Below are positions 1-11,455 of a stretch of DNA of 64,000 nt, piece by piece. A model generated the notes under the pieces. The model searched no databases and was not told where the DNA came from. It saw only the letters and a program-made list of their open reading frames with translations. Source of the DNA: Aotearoamyces nothofagi. Lineage: Eukaryota; Ascomycota; Leotiomycetes; Leotiales; Tympanidaceae. How positions within the stretch are numbered: position 1 is the stretch's first letter; each line of letters begins with the position of its first letter. Location: positions 124,001-188,000 of the forward strand of contig JADDTR010000028.1 of the NCBI GenBank assembly GCA_015345905.1. The letters are read 5' to 3'. The position numbers and the translations under genes were made by a program.

Positions 1-175
1 CCCGAGAGGCCAATATAGAGAGGTGGTAGAGGCTACGAGGAAGGCGGTTAAGGGTGGGGATGTCAGGGTATATAGGATAGAACTGGGAGGACCGAGAGTG
101 GAATATTGGATTGTGGGCGTGGATAAAGATACTGGTAGGCTGGTTGGTGCTAAGGCACTGTCAATTGAGAGCTGA
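1..175 (+). CDS. C-terminal end of an unknown protein (5' partial)
   Basis: Frame 2 is open from the left edge and reads 57 residues before TGA at 173-175. The peptide ends in GVDKDTGRLVGAKALSIES and carries two short beta-like stretches around EYWIVGV and RVYRIEL. I do not recognise the family. The codon pattern looks coding, and downstream sequence becomes AT-rich noncoding DNA at once, as expected after a stop. The gene begins outside the window, so its length, introns and function cannot be judged. It could also be the last exon of a gene whose previous intron lies further left. Confidence 0.45.
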   Translation, partial: PRGQYREVVEATRKAVKGGDVRVYRIELGGPRVEYWIVGVDKDTGRLVGAKALSIES

Positions 176-721
176 AGGGTGTTTTGACTTCAATAATAAT
201 AGTCATACGGAAGGATTGGGCGTTTTGTGGGATTTGAAACCGTTATTATGATGAGCTTTATGGAATGGGTCTATGTGGCATGCTCCACATGCGAATCAAT
301 CATGACGATAATTCTAGTAATTCTTTCAAGGTCTTCATTAGGCTTGATGTGAATGCCCTAGGTGTTGTAGCTACTACCTAACTTTAAGAACTGGGCTACT
401 GGCACACGACCCTAGATTGGCTGTAATTGATACCCATTCAAATACCTTGCAAACTCATGGTTGGCAATTTCTTCAATTCCGATTTTGTACTTCTGCAAAA
501 AGCAACTATCCCACGCGCCGTTCAATAACAGTTACACTGAGAGCCAAAGTAAAAACACTGCCAGAGCCAGAGCCAGAGCCAGAGCAAACGGCCATCGTGA
601 ACCCGCAAACGCCAGCCGTCAGTCATTACCTCCCTGTCCCGCAGCTGTTAAATCCTTCGATAATGGGAGCTACTCCTCAATATCTGCCTATGTAGCATTC
701 GCACAACATGCTCGCCCTCGC
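176..721. other. intergenic region with a GCCAGA hexamer repeat
   Basis: This is the shared 3' side of the partial gene at the left edge and of igo1. It holds a short GCCAGA tandem repeat of about four copies at 560-585. I see no other structure. Open frames here on the plus strand run into the antisense of igo1 and are shadows. Confidence 0.5.
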
Positions 722-1283
722 CTATCTCCGAATGGGGATTCCCTCCTGCACCAGTGGTGGCGTCACACTCTCCTCGATCCTCAGGCCCTTCTTCTCCTTG
801 TCTTCCTGCTCGTCTACACTGGTCTCCCTGTTGAGAAAGCTGCTCTCCTTCACCGGACTGCCACTCTGCGCGCCACCTGCACCCCCCAGCTGAATATTGC
901 CGTTGCCTGCGCCTCCATTCGGGCCGCCGACGCCGGGGGACGAGAGATGGGGGATGTTCTCTGGCAGTGGGTGCTGGGATCCAACACTGCCGGTATCGAC
1001 GCTGCTGGCCTTGCCGGCTTTGGACAGTGCGTAGTCTCCGGAGTCGAAGTATTTGCGCTCTTTCAGGTGTTTGGCCAGATGGTCAGATTTCGAGGGGACC
1101 TTGCCGTAGAGCCTGAAGAGACGCTGCTCGTCTGCTGACAAGGACTTTGAGATCTGTCAGCGAGGCATCGTAAACAGAAGCAGGTAAGGGGTATTTGTTG
1201 CTATATCAGAGCTGGATATAGGGCCAGGAATGCGGGCAGAAACTTACAGCGATGTCGACTTTGTTCTTCTGGTGAGGATTCAT
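722..1283 (-). CDS. igo1: endosulfine-family protein phosphatase 2A inhibitor (mRNA stability protein Igo1)
   Basis: Two exons, 1248-1283 and 722-1153, give 155 residues. Exon 1 supplies MNPHQKNKVDIA and the second opens with ISKSLSADEQRLFRLYGKVP. The endosulfine core KYFDSGDYALSKAG lies at about residues 46-59. Ser50 inside FDSGDY is the site that Greatwall/Rim15-type kinases phosphorylate in the family; phosphorylated Igo/ENSA inhibits PP2A-B55, which in yeast drives quiescence entry and protects mRNAs. The C-terminal half is Gly/Ser-rich and looks disordered. The intron has a GTAAGT donor, and the short first exon is typical of fungal Igo genes. The long upstream region is shared head-to-head with sfm1. 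Family assignment is firm; whether it acts in quiescence here is inferred. Confidence 0.93.
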
Positions 1284-2413
1284 GACGACGGTCGCAATGG
1301 CTTGGGGTCTGTGAGATGGAGAGGATGTGTGAGGTCTTGCAAGGCGATCGAGTTTTGAGTCTGGCCTGTAGAATGCTGGTGGTGACGGAATGTGCTTGGT
1401 GGTTTCGTCTCGCGGAACCCTCTCGACGTTAAAGCGAGAGACCCTTGTTGTCGCTATGGTAGCGGGGATGTGATCAGCGTCTCGATAAGCTGTGTCGTGA
1501 TAACCGATTGGCGTTCCTGAGATCTCACTGCGGTGGAATAGCTGTTCTGCGCCGTCTGATGGAAACAGAGTGAGATTGACGACACGCAACTGTTTCTGGG
1601 CTCAAATGAAGATTTGGAATGGGACGAGCCTCTGGAGGAGACGGCGGAGTTCGGTATGGGGAGCAGGCGTCGTGGGAGTTGCAGCTGCCGTTGGGCAAAG
1701 TAGCTGTCCTATCGCTGGGCACAATCTTGGATACGCTTAAGCGGGGCTGTCAAAAAGTTCTCCGTGCCTTTCATCGAGATTGAGCAAATTATTACACGCA
1801 GACCCTGTCAGAGGCCATCCCTTCATCTTTCCCTTCCCGCCAATTAGCCAATTATTGCCTGCTGGCGACGCACTCTGGGCACCTCCCGACTATTCCAAGC
1901 TTCGACGGCGTTGTTCTAAAGATTGATGACGCTATATTAAGCATATAGCTTCACCTACAGCCGTCGGCGGCACGCACAGCAGTATCACGGGCCACCTGTG
2001 GTGAAAGCCAGAACTCTTCACCGCGCAGAAAGATAGTGACGAAACAGAGCAATTCGGCAGGACAACTCGGGGAAAGTTATCTGCCCGGATCCATTTGGGA
2101 GTGCCTCTGTAACGCAAGAACTGCACGAGTCAGATCCCTCAGCTATCTCACGTCTCACAAACTCAACGGCCACAATCCGCCGCAGGTTAATTGGAACCAC
2201 CCCTCAGCCCTCACGAGACCAGGCAACTCTTGCCTTCTTCTGCCAATCTCATCATCAGCAATTGGTGATAGGCGCGTGAGCAGTCAGAGGATCGTCCGCT
2301 TTAGGGCCCCATTTACAAAGGACTATCCGCAAGCGTCCTTTAGACCAAACCACCCTGTTGGACTCTTACCATATTACACGAACGTCCTTGCCAAAAGAGC
2401 CACCAAGTTAATA
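1284..2413. promoter_or_regulatory. shared upstream region of igo1 and sfm1
   Basis: These 1.1 kb separate the two divergent start codons. Several frames stay open here, for example 2036 onward in frame with sfm1, but they show no conserved protein before the sfm1 ATG, so I treat them as leader sequence. No clear TATA box or repeat was found. Confidence 0.4.
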
Positions 2414-3265
2414 ATGGCGAATCCCTCAAAGACCTATATCGTTGAACATCTGGATGACGAATTGGGACCTTGGTCGGAGCTCGAGTATGTGACAATTGCA
2501 AAAGAGTCACATGATACCGGATCTAGGTTTTTTCTATCATCTATACCACCGTCTCTGGTGTTGCCGGCTGCATTAAAGGGTACTCCTGGGTTTACTGCGG
2601 AAACTCGAAGTGTTGAGACGCTATATGCTGACGACAGAAGTCGGGTCTGCCTCCTGGATCCTTCTGCAACCAAGGAATTGGCTCCAGAGGATGGCGATAA
2701 GTTTGACGTTTTCTTATTTGGAGGTATTCTGGGTACGTCATTATATCTAGATGCAATGATGAAGTAATGTTGCTGATCATTAATAGGCGACGACCCCCCA
2801 CGAGGTAGTTTCCAAGCATAGTGGCCTTGTATTTAGTGGATGCTTACATTTATATAGATAGGACTTCTGAACTAAGGAAGAAAGGGTTCGAGGGCCGACG
2901 TCTTGGGCCAAAGCAGATGACAACTGATACTGCAGTCCGTGTAACAAGACTCGTTGTCCATGATAGGAGTAAGTCACCATAGAGATATGTGCCATCGGGG
3001 CTCGAAACTTCCGCTGACGACTTAAAATAGCTCCATTGGACCAGATTCAATACGTTGACTATCCTGAACTTCGCGTCAATAAGAACGAGAGCGTTGAAAT
3101 GCCATTTCGATACGTAAAAGGAGAAAACGGCATGTCAATCATGCCAGAAGTAAGTGATTGAAGGTGAATGTTGATATGGGAAGGGATATACTGACAGATA
3201 ATTGCTAGGGTATGATTGAACTGATTAAGAAAGATTCTGAGAAGGGCTTCGCAGAACTATTCTGA
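2414..3265 (+). CDS. sfm1: SPOUT-type protein arginine methyltransferase (Sfm1 family)
   Basis: Five exons (2414-2732, 2787-2804, 2858-2968, 3031-3149, 3209-3265) join to 207 residues, close to the 213 of yeast Sfm1. The product starts MANPSKTYIVEHLDDELGPW, has the family block FFLSSIPPSL, and continues through FGGILGDDPPRDRTSELR (SPOUT knot region), VVHDRTPLDQ and YPELRVNKNESVEMPFRYVK. Sfm1 monomethylates an arginine of ribosomal protein Rps3 in the cytoplasm, using S-adenosylmethionine. An 18-nt micro-exon (2787-2804) encodes the central DDPPR motif, and every junction restores the conserved reading. The frame is open upstream to 2036 without family similarity, so the ATG at 2414 is the chosen start. 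Substrate is inferred from the family. Confidence 0.93.
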
Positions 3266-4099
3266 TCTACTATGGTAGAGTTGCGACAGAAAAGAAAGCT
3301 TGAAGCGATGTGACGTAAGTCGCTACAAGAACGTTAATTCTGGCGACATGGTTATCCGGCTGCCTAGAGGGCCAGCCAAGATCAAACGCCCGTCAAGTCT
3401 CCAAACTGGACGGTTTAAACTTCAAAGCTTAGAACACCGTCTGTAAAGGAGTGCGAGTCTCATTGAAAAGCACTAAAGGATACTCTGGCGCCATGTTATG
3501 CCTCTCAATCACTGGATAAGCCATGTTCTCTGTGTATATGATGTCTTGTCTGCATGACGGCTTGAGGGAGATGGTAACGTATTGTCGAGCCGTCAAGGTC
3601 AAGGTCTTCATAATATTAATGAGATATGGAAAATAAACAAAATAAATTATACCTTTCATAGTCCATGACTCGGTGTTGAAGATCATTGTAGAAAGGGATG
3701 AGATACCAAGGAGTGAATCAGAGAATCCTAGTTGTGGCTTGAGAAATACTCTCTGGAATCCCCGTAAACAACATATTGCTTGACTGCCGCACTTGTTTAT
3801 CAATATTTACTTTATTATTTCTTTTTCCTGACTCTGATCCCATACTTTCCATTGTTGTTCTAGCAGGGTACAAGAATAGACACGACAGGGTGTCTACTAC
3901 CGTCCTAGCCTAAAAATTGCCGCAACCCCAGCCTCACGTTGAAAGCCGCGTGGAACAGATATCCAAAAGCGCCCATACCTGGAATTCCTTCAACCGTGGG
4001 ATAGTTAACAATACAGCAGATGAGTGCCCGCCGCAACAGTATTCAAGTCACGAATCGATAGCGGCTTCTTGGCCCTCGGCACTTCTGCAGTTGCCAACA
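3266..4099. other. intergenic region between sfm1 and kex1
   Basis: AT-rich 3' flank of sfm1 followed by the upstream region of kex1. A 124-codon open frame on the minus strand (3429-3803) has no recognisable domain and no support from a neighbouring exon. Nothing else is seen. Confidence 0.4.
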
Positions 4100-6141
4100 A
4101 TGCGACCCTTCGCGTCGTCGCCTGATCGACTACGAAGGGGTTCCAGCGGATTGCTAAGAGGAATATGTAGCCTTCTGTTAGTATCATTATGGCCGTCAAT
4201 AGCAATGGCGGAGAAATCGGCAGGCGATTACTACGTACATTCTCTACCAGGGGCTCCAGATGGCCCGCTATTAAAAATGCACGCTGGGTATGTTCCCCAA
4301 TTGTTCTCGCATTAATTCCGTGGCTGATGTCTGTTTCTTGATAGCTTTATTGAAGTCAACCCTGATCACCATGGCAATCTATTCTTTTGGCATTTCCAAA
4401 ACAAACACATTGCGAATAAACAGCGCACAGTCATATGGCTCAACGGTGGTCCAGGCTGCAGTTCTGAGGATGGGGCTCTCATGGAAGTGGGACCGTATAG
4501 GCTGAAAGACGACTCGCACCTCGAATACAACGATGGGTCCTGGAATGAATTTGCAAACATAATGTTTGTAGATAATCCGGTTGGGACAGGCTTCAGTTAT
4601 GTCGATACCGACAGCTATCTGCATGATTTACCAGAGATGGCGGAACAGTTCGTCGTATTCCTAGAGAAGTGGTTCGCTCTTTTCCCAGAATATGAACACG
4701 ATGATGTAAGTATCAAAGCCAGAAAAGATCTATATCGGGCATACACTGACAGCTTTAGCTATACCTTTCTGGTGAATCATACGCAGGCCAATATATACCA
4801 TATATTGCCAAAGCTATCCTCGACCGCAACAAGGGAGCAGCAAAATACAAGTGGAACCTTAAAGGCTTGTTGATTGGAAATGGCTGGATCTCACCTGTTG
4901 ACCAATATCTACAATATCTCCCATACGCATACGAGGCAGGCCTTGTTCAACGAGGAAGCGATATCGCAACCAAGCTTGAGGCTAAGCAAGCTGTTTGTCT
5001 CAATGCGCTCAGCGATAATAACGGACGAGACCATGTTGATACCCCACAGTGTGAACAGATTCTCCAGGAGATATTACGACTTACACAGATCAAAGGTCCG
5101 GACGGCAAAATGCAGTGCGTTAATATGTACGATGTCAGACTAAAGGACACTTATCCAAGCTGCGGTATGAACTGGCCTCCGGACTTGGCTAATGTTACTC
5201 CATATCTCCGCAGGAAGGACGTCCTGGAAGCTTTGCATGTTGCGGACGCTCAGCAGCCAGGATGGTCAGAATGTGTCGGTGCTGTTGGTGGAGCATTCCG
5301 AGCGAGGAATTCAAAGCCATCTTTTGAGATACTGCCTGAAATAATCGCTGAAGTTCCCACTGTCCTGTTCTCTGGGGCTCGGGATCTCATTTGCAACCAT
5401 TTGGGTACAGAGGAGTTGATAAATAACATGGAATGGAACGGTGGAAAGGGGTTCGAGATCTCCCCTGGAACCTGGGCACCACGTCGAGACTGGGAGTTCG
5501 AAGGTGAATCGGCTGGCATTTATCAAGAGGCAAGAGACCTCACATATATTCTTTTTTACAATTCTTCGCACATGGTACCTTTCGATTATGCTAGGAGAAC
5601 AAGGGACATGCTCGACCGTTTCATGAACGTTGATATCTCAAGCATTGGTGGTATTCCGACCGACAGCCGTATTGATGGCGAGAAGGGTTTGGAGACATCG
5701 GTTGGCGGTCATCCGAACAGCACTATCGCAGAAGAAGCCGAAAAGGAGAAGCTTGATGCTGCGAAATGGCACGCATATTACAAATCTGGCGAAATTGCTC
5801 TTGTGGTTGTGATTATCGCTGCCGGAGCCTGGGGATACTATGTCTGGAAGGATCGCAGAAGCCGCGCTGGATATTCGGGGCTTTTCGGTAGCCGTGGCTC
5901 AGAGTCTACTACCGGACTTAGGAGTGGGATGGGGCTTGAAAGTTTCCGTAACAAGAGATCAGCGAGAGACCTTGAAGCTGCGGATTTTGACGAGAGCGAA
6001 TTGGACGATTTACATGTGGTCACGCCTGCAGATGACGTTGATGGGGATCGATATAGCGTCGGTAGTGCAAGTGATGAAGAAGCTGATGTTGGGAAGAGAC
6101 CTTCGAATGGTGATGCGATCGTTAAACCGGTAGATCAATGA
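4100..6141 (+). CDS. kex1: pheromone-processing serine carboxypeptidase Kex1
   Basis: Three exons (4100-4287, 4345-4705, 4759-6141) give 643 residues, the usual length for filamentous-fungal Kex1. A signal-anchor-like hydrophobic stretch at about 18-36 is followed by [10 protein letters not shown]. The S10 peptidase motifs are present: the oxyanion region NGGPGCSS, nucleophile Ser190 in GESYAGQY, Asp392 in [10 protein letters not shown] and His454 in [10 protein letters not shown] single transmembrane helix at about 528-546 precedes a long acidic cytosolic tail. Kex1 sits in the trans-Golgi and trims C-terminal Lys/Arg after Kex2 cleavage, for example from pheromone precursors. The frame is open upstream to 3917 but starts with TTG and lacks similarity, so the ATG at 4100 is preferred. 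The 3' end converges on dre2. Confidence 0.95.
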
Positions 6142-6782
6142 CGGTAGCTTAGATCGGGTGTCAAAAGACTATAGTATCTCGAAAATATCCCGCATTGATA
6201 GTGTGTGCTTGGAATGGAAAATCTACATGAATGGTTTTGGTAGAAATGAAAGCATTATTATTCTGGCTTGGTTTGGGTGCTCGGTCTCAGCGAATGCATT
6301 GTCTCGAAACGATTTATAGTGGTGCGGTGTGTGATAGTTAGGCGACAGGAAGCCGGCCCATTCGTGTTTGTTTGGGACATAATAAGACAACTCGTGTGGA
6401 AACGACTTTGCTTTATCAAGGGCGAGGGTAGCTTGCCTAGGGAGTAGTGTTGCGATGCACAATAACTATTGTCATGGACCGTGGAGACACGTTGATGAGT
6501 TTGAAGCGACTTGGCCATAACTCTGCATGTTAGGACTGTACGTACACTGTGAATGGTTCACGTGAAGATGTTCTCACCATCACAATAAAGAGTACATATC
6601 ACAAAGGTTTCATATCTCTTCCGGTGGAATTATCTTTGTGTGTTCTAAGTCAAATGCTCTTTGCACTCATGGTACTCTATACCTCATATCCTCATATACA
6701 AGTCCCAGCAATGCAGCCTGTGAATGCCCAATTAAACTCCGGTTAAAGGTTATGCCTTTGTGTCTCATATCCAATCCCATAT
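6142..6782. other. convergent 3' region between kex1 and dre2
   Basis: AT-rich spacer between two stop codons facing each other. It should contain both polyadenylation regions. I see no gene or repeat. Confidence 0.45.
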
Positions 6783-8057
6783 TCATAGCTGTACATCGTT
6801 GTTTAATAGTCGAACCTCCTCTCCAGGCTTGAAAGCAGGCATGCCGATATATGGGCAACCGTCGCATCTGAACGCATCCCCTAAACTGCAGTTGCCGCAG
6901 GAACCAACCTTGCCTTGAACGGTGAAGTCGACTTCGGCGAGGTCGTCGGCTCCAAGCATGAGAGTCTTAAGTTTGTTGTCGGCATCTAGCCGCTTGGTTG
7001 CATCTTCCGCGGCGATCTTCTCTGCCAGGCCGCAGGTACAGTCCTTACAGGCTCGACGACGCTTTCCAACTCGAGGTACACACTCAGGAGCTAGGGTTGA
7101 TTAGTAGCTTTTCATTTGGAATAAAGATATGATGTACTTACGAATAACAACCGTCCGTCGAAGATCTTCCTCGGTAAGCAGAGTATCTTCGTCAATCAAT
7201 TCGTCGTCATCTTCATCCTCCCCCGTAATCATAGGTTCGTCAAAGTCATCGCTGAAATCCACAAAACCTACTCCGGCAGGCTTGTTGCTCGACGAATCAA
7301 CACTCTTTAGCTTCAAATCAGCTGGCATTGTGTCAACGTCGTGCCGTACATTAGATACTCCATTGGACATTTCGTTGGTTGCTCCATTGCTGGCTCCGCT
7401 ACTCAGTCCACTGGATATCCCATTGGGTATTCCGTTGGATATTATGTTGGTCGTCCCGTTGCTGACCACGCTACTGAGCCCATTTGATATCCCATTTGAT
7501 ATTCCATTTGATATTCCGCTGGTCGCTCTGTTGTTGACCCCGCTGATCAATCCACTGGCCTTCTCCTTCCTTCGTCCGAACCGTAGAGGGACAGCTTCGC
7601 TTGCACTATAATCCGGCTTTACCATTCCATCTGCCTTCGCTACCAATCCTGCTAAAATAGCCTCGGACTGTTCAGCACTCGAACTATTCTGCCCAAATGT
7701 CCCATCCTGTGACTGCAGTCTACCGCCTGATTTGAGAGCTTGGACAATCTTGCTGTATACGTCCCGATCTAGCAATCGTGTAGACTCGGTTCGCGACCCA
7801 TCAGCATCGCTGAGTATGAGTATGAGATCGTAAGTCGAAGTTGGGAGAGTGACGAGCCCCGCAGAGAGTCTGTCGAGCATTTGCAAGTCGGTGGTTGCTC
7901 TGTCATGTGTGGATAGAACACCATAAAGCTTCTCTTCATGGCTGGAGATCGAAGGTGGTGCGAGGAGAAGAGTGCGGTCGCTGAAGCTGCTCTTCTTTGT
8001 GAACGAGGGGGCGGGGTTGAAATCAGAATCGTTGTCTATCGTGAAGGAGGGCGCCAT
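6783..8057 (-). CDS. dre2: Fe-S cluster assembly protein Dre2 (anamorsin/CIAPIN1)
   Basis: Exons 7142-8057 and 6783-7090 encode 407 residues. The first exon holds the methyltransferase-like N-terminal domain, a low-complexity linker and the acidic [20 protein letters not shown] region. The second exon carries both cluster motifs: Cys309, Cys320, Cys323 and Cys325 (CX10CX2CXC) and Cys370, Cys373, Cys381 and Cys384 (CX2CX7CX2C). Dre2 accepts electrons from the diflavin reductase Tah18 for cytosolic Fe-S protein assembly. The intron has a GTAAGT donor and a CTACTAATC branch site. An oddity is residues 181-236, a degenerate array of SNG(I/L/V)S-like units that makes this protein longer than most homologues. 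The start lies 892 bp from the divergent stf2-like gene. Confidence 0.95.
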
Positions 8058-8949
8058 TTGGGCGGGGTGGCAAAGAGCGGTAGGACCGTCCGGGAGTGTG
8101 ATATATTACCTGACTGAGCTGGCAACGCTCTGGGATTAAAAAGACGGTATTATGATACCTCGGGGAGGGTTTTTTTGGCGGTTTAAAATTGTGATTAGGG
8201 GCTCGGAGATGCTGAACACTGACTTGTCAAACTTTGGTCATCATTCTGTGAAATCGGGTATCGCGTACAATCAGACTTTAGTGCGCCGTGATTGGTCAGC
8301 CTGACGATCTTTACGCGACACGTCCGGAGGGATAGGAGGGATAAGAGAGACGGCCTAAGGCACGCACTGAGCAGCGACAGGGCCGTAGCACCCCGCAGTT
8401 GTGCGTCGGGCGGCGATCGCGCAGGGGAAGTGCCGTTGGGCGCTACAGAGACCCAGAGGGCATGGCATGGCACGGCATGCTATCATGCTATCATGCTATT
8501 ATGCTACGGAAAGGACAGGCGCTGAGGATGCGCCGGGCTGCGAGGCGATCCGATGCAGCTCCTGTGTACTGTGCCTGCTTGCTGCTTTGTTTATGTCCTG
8601 TCTGCGTCCCGTGACCTTTGCCCGTCAAAGCGATGTTTCTGCGGCATTCCGGCTGTGTCGTGACTGTGGGGAGCGATGCCATCATAAATGGCCTGTCGTG
8701 CCTGTACTGATGACTCGTTTCCGACCTCACGCGACCACGCTGCGACCCTTAATCTTTAGGGCCCGATCGCCTACAGCTCCTCCGCCTCCATAAAACGCAG
8801 CTCCCTTCTAGCTCCCATCAACATCATTCTGAACTACAACTCTACAATCAATCGTCTGAATAGCATCAATCATCTGAATAACCTTTAATTGGTTCACCAC
8901 CAATTACAATCCCAACCAACTCTCCTCGACACTCGTCAACAAATCAATC
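8058..8949. promoter_or_regulatory. GC-richer divergent promoter of dre2 and the Stf2-like gene
   Basis: The interval holds an imperfect ATGCTATC repeat at about 8477-8506 and two AGGGG pentamers (8197-8201 and 8423-8427), which match the yeast stress-response element core and would suit a stress-induced Stf2-type gene. The last 140 bp before the start are pyrimidine- and CAAT-rich, as fungal leaders often are. The stress-element reading is only a motif match. Confidence 0.35.
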
Positions 8950-9550
8950 AGTATGTCATCCAATCTTCCCATGCGTCATTTGACCTCCTCGTTGTACAGC
9001 TTCCATCACATTCCACTTGCCCATCAATGCAATGCAGGACATGATAGAACATCTCGAAAAGCATCAATAGCTTCAAATCGGAACCATGCTTACGTTTCTT
9101 TAATAGTGACCCGTTCTCACAAGCTCAATGACCGTGACCATGCCGGCCTGGCCGATGGTTCCGCCCATGCAGACGAGCATCTCCCTCGTTACTTCGCCAA
9201 GTCTGGCCACGTCGACGCTGATCCCAAGAAGACAAAGAAGAATGGGGGAGGGAAAGGGAACTGGTATGTTTCACAATCATTATTGCCATCATCAATACAG
9301 ACTTAAAATGCTGACATCATAATCATTTAGGGGTATCGAAGGCGAGGAGATCCAAGATGAGGGGTTCAATCTTGCCAACGCTCGTCGCCGCTCCAACAGC
9401 AGCAGCTACTCTACTGGCCTGAAGGATTTCAAGACCAAGTTCGAGCAAATTGACGCCGATCCCGTTTTCGAGGAAAGTATCCATGGTGCTTTGGTTGACG
9501 AGGAGAATGTCACCCGTGTTAATACTGACAGCTCTGAGAGCAGCGGAATA
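8950..9550 (+). CDS. Stf2/Tma10-like small stress protein with a start codon split by an intron
   Basis: Three coding exons: the single A at 8950, then 9107-9263 and 9331-9550, giving 125 residues. The A at 8950 joins TG at 9107 across a 156-nt intron (GTATGT donor, TAATAG acceptor) to make ATG. The product begins MTRSHKLNDRDHAG and contains the family block PRYFAKSGHVDADPKK and GGGKGNWGIEGEE, matching yeast Stf2 (MTRTNKWTE, then KYFSHTGNYG and GSGKGNWG). Stf2 was described as an ATP synthase stabilising factor and acts as a desiccation-protective hydrophilin. The intron length is a multiple of three and has no in-frame stop after an ATG at 8953, so a retained intron would add 52 residues to the N terminus. 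The protein is small, polar and mostly disordered. Confidence 0.82.
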
Positions 9551-10183
9551 AGTGCTGACGAGGAGACCAAGGACAAGAAGGCTTAGTTGAAGCAAAAGGC
9601 CGGGGGTATTATCACACATCTGTGATGCATCCTTGATCGATTCCTGCTGGTCAGACCTACGGTCTGTCTGCTGGCGGAAGCAGGATAGACAATGTGGCCT
9701 CTGAAGAATGAAATGAATGAAAGGATAGCATGTTGCTTGCTTCTATGTAACTGGCAGGTCAAGACCAGATGTATTATCAGACTATAGCTTGTAATTGAGC
9801 TTTCAAAAGGCAAATAGACAATTGCCCAGTAGCTAAATCTTCCCATTCCTGTGCCCATGGGATTTACTGTTTGACTCATAAGTTGCATGTCTATCACGGC
9901 ATTTGGCGGACCCCGGATGCAGCTGACCGACCTAGGAAGCACGTCACGTTGTAGTTGTCGCTCTACGCCAGAGCTAACCTGTTCCTAAACGCCAGTGAAG
10001 CGAAGGGTCGCCGCCAACGTCGCTACGCGCCTAAGAGCTAGTCTGCCATATTTACCTAACTACAGCATCTACGCGGGCATCATCAACTTGTCAGCGCGTC
10101 ACTAAAAGGGCTTGTTGAAACTGAAATCGGAATTTCTGTTTATCTTTTGTGTAAGCAATATTTTGATTAACAAAGAATCAAAC
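9551..10183. other. 3' region of the Stf2-like gene and upstream region of the SDR gene
   Basis: No convincing gene. Reverse frames at 9323-9942 are antisense shadows or noncoding. The last 60 bp before the SDR start are AT-rich. Confidence 0.4.
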
Positions 10184-11455
10184 ATGCCTTATGCTCTAAA
10201 AGGCCGGAATGTCCTAGTGACGGGAGCATCGCGGTAAGCAACCTCAGTTACTGACCTTCAGCCTGGTCAGGCCTCGCCGAAACGCTCCGCATTTCAGCCT
10301 TTCATACGGAGCGCCACTCCGCTGAATCGTTACATATATTTTATGCACGATGGATTGTTGCTAAGACTTGGAATGCTTGACTAGGGGACTTGGGAAATTG
10401 ATAACTATCAAATTCGCCCAGGAACGCTGCAACCTAGCAATCAATTACTTGTCGAGCGCTGACAAGGCCAAAGAACTGGCTGCAAAGATTGGGAAGGAAT
10501 ATAATGTCAAGGCTGTAGTAGTCCAGGGAGTATGGTTCCCATTACCTTGCATTAGGAGAGTTGGAACATTGATTAACATTTGTAGGATATGGGCCTAGAA
10601 GCCGATTGTGTTAGGACTGTGGAGGAGGCCATCCAGGGATTGAACGGGCTAGATATCATCATTTCAAATGCAGTAGGTATCCACCTCTCTAATCTCTATA
10701 TTCTCATAATTTTCCGTGCCAGACATCAATATATGTTTTCTTTTTAAATCCACTTGAGACTTCCACAACCCCACCATCCTACTATGACTACAGATATAAC
10801 AATCTCAGGGATGGACCCGTTTCTCCACGTTCTCCGACCTCTCTGCGCCCCTACCCTCCGACTGGGATACCAGCTTTGCTGTAAATGTAAAAGCCCAAAC
10901 CTACTTAATGCGGACCGCTCAATCAACCTTCAATAGCAACACTGACGGCGGGTCATTCATCATTACTTCCTCGATTGCTGGGGCCACATGTGGTGGCAGT
11001 AGTATGCCGTATAGCGTTTCGAAGGCGGCACAGTTGCATTTGATGAGGTGCTTGGCGAGCACGCAGGGTCCGAATATCAGGGTTAATGCTGTGTTGCCGG
11101 GCTTGTTACTTACTGATTGGGTATGCTGATTTATCATTGGAGGAAATGTTTTGAGGTATTAATGCTAATGGATACTATTTAGGGAAACAAATACCCGCCC
11201 GAGGCAATTACAGCTATGGAACAAAAGGCATGGCTCAAGAAAGTAGTAAGTAAAAGTGGCAATGAAGTGGTTGTATGTTGTGATAGACAGCTCTGATCTT
11301 GATATAGACCGATATGGAAGACACAGCGCAGGCATTCGTAGATATTGCGAAGAATTCTTCTATGACAGGGCAGAAGATTACTGTTGGTAGGTATTGAAGT
11401 TGGCAGTCTTTTTTGCCTTCACTTACAGATTGCAGATTCGGGTTTAATGAATTGA
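10184..11455 (+). CDS. short-chain dehydrogenase/reductase (FabG-like SDR)
   Basis: Seven exons (10184-10233, 10385-10529, 10586-10672, 10809-11120, 11183-11245, 11308-11386, 11436-11455) encode 251 residues, a classical SDR length. Motifs in order are VTGASRGLGK (cofactor-binding TGxxxGxG), DMGLEADC, ISNAG, the catalytic ITSSIAG serine, MPYSVSKAA with catalytic Tyr and Lys, and NAVLPGLLLTDW. It ends GQKITVDSGLMN, matching the usual VDGG end. An alternative last acceptor 7 nt earlier would give DCRFGFNELMKP instead; I prefer the one that preserves VDSG. Substrate unknown. It lies 517 bp upstream of a Zn2Cys6 regulator and near a quinone reductase on the same strand, suggesting a small co-regulated oxidoreductase module. 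Confidence 0.85.

Noticed and set aside
461-1138. Long plus-strand frame of 225 codons
   Set aside because: It is antisense to igo1 exon 2, which has clear endosulfine conservation.
1206-1722. Minus-strand frames upstream of igo1
   Set aside because: Only the short segment 1248-1283 is coding (first exon of igo1); the rest is intron or leader without similarity.
3429-3803. 124-codon minus-strand frame
   Set aside because: No recognisable domain, AT-rich codon use, and no partner exon; it could be chance.
7129-7611. 160-codon plus-strand frame rich in Ser, Pro and Leu
   Set aside because: Antisense to the acidic and repeat parts of dre2.
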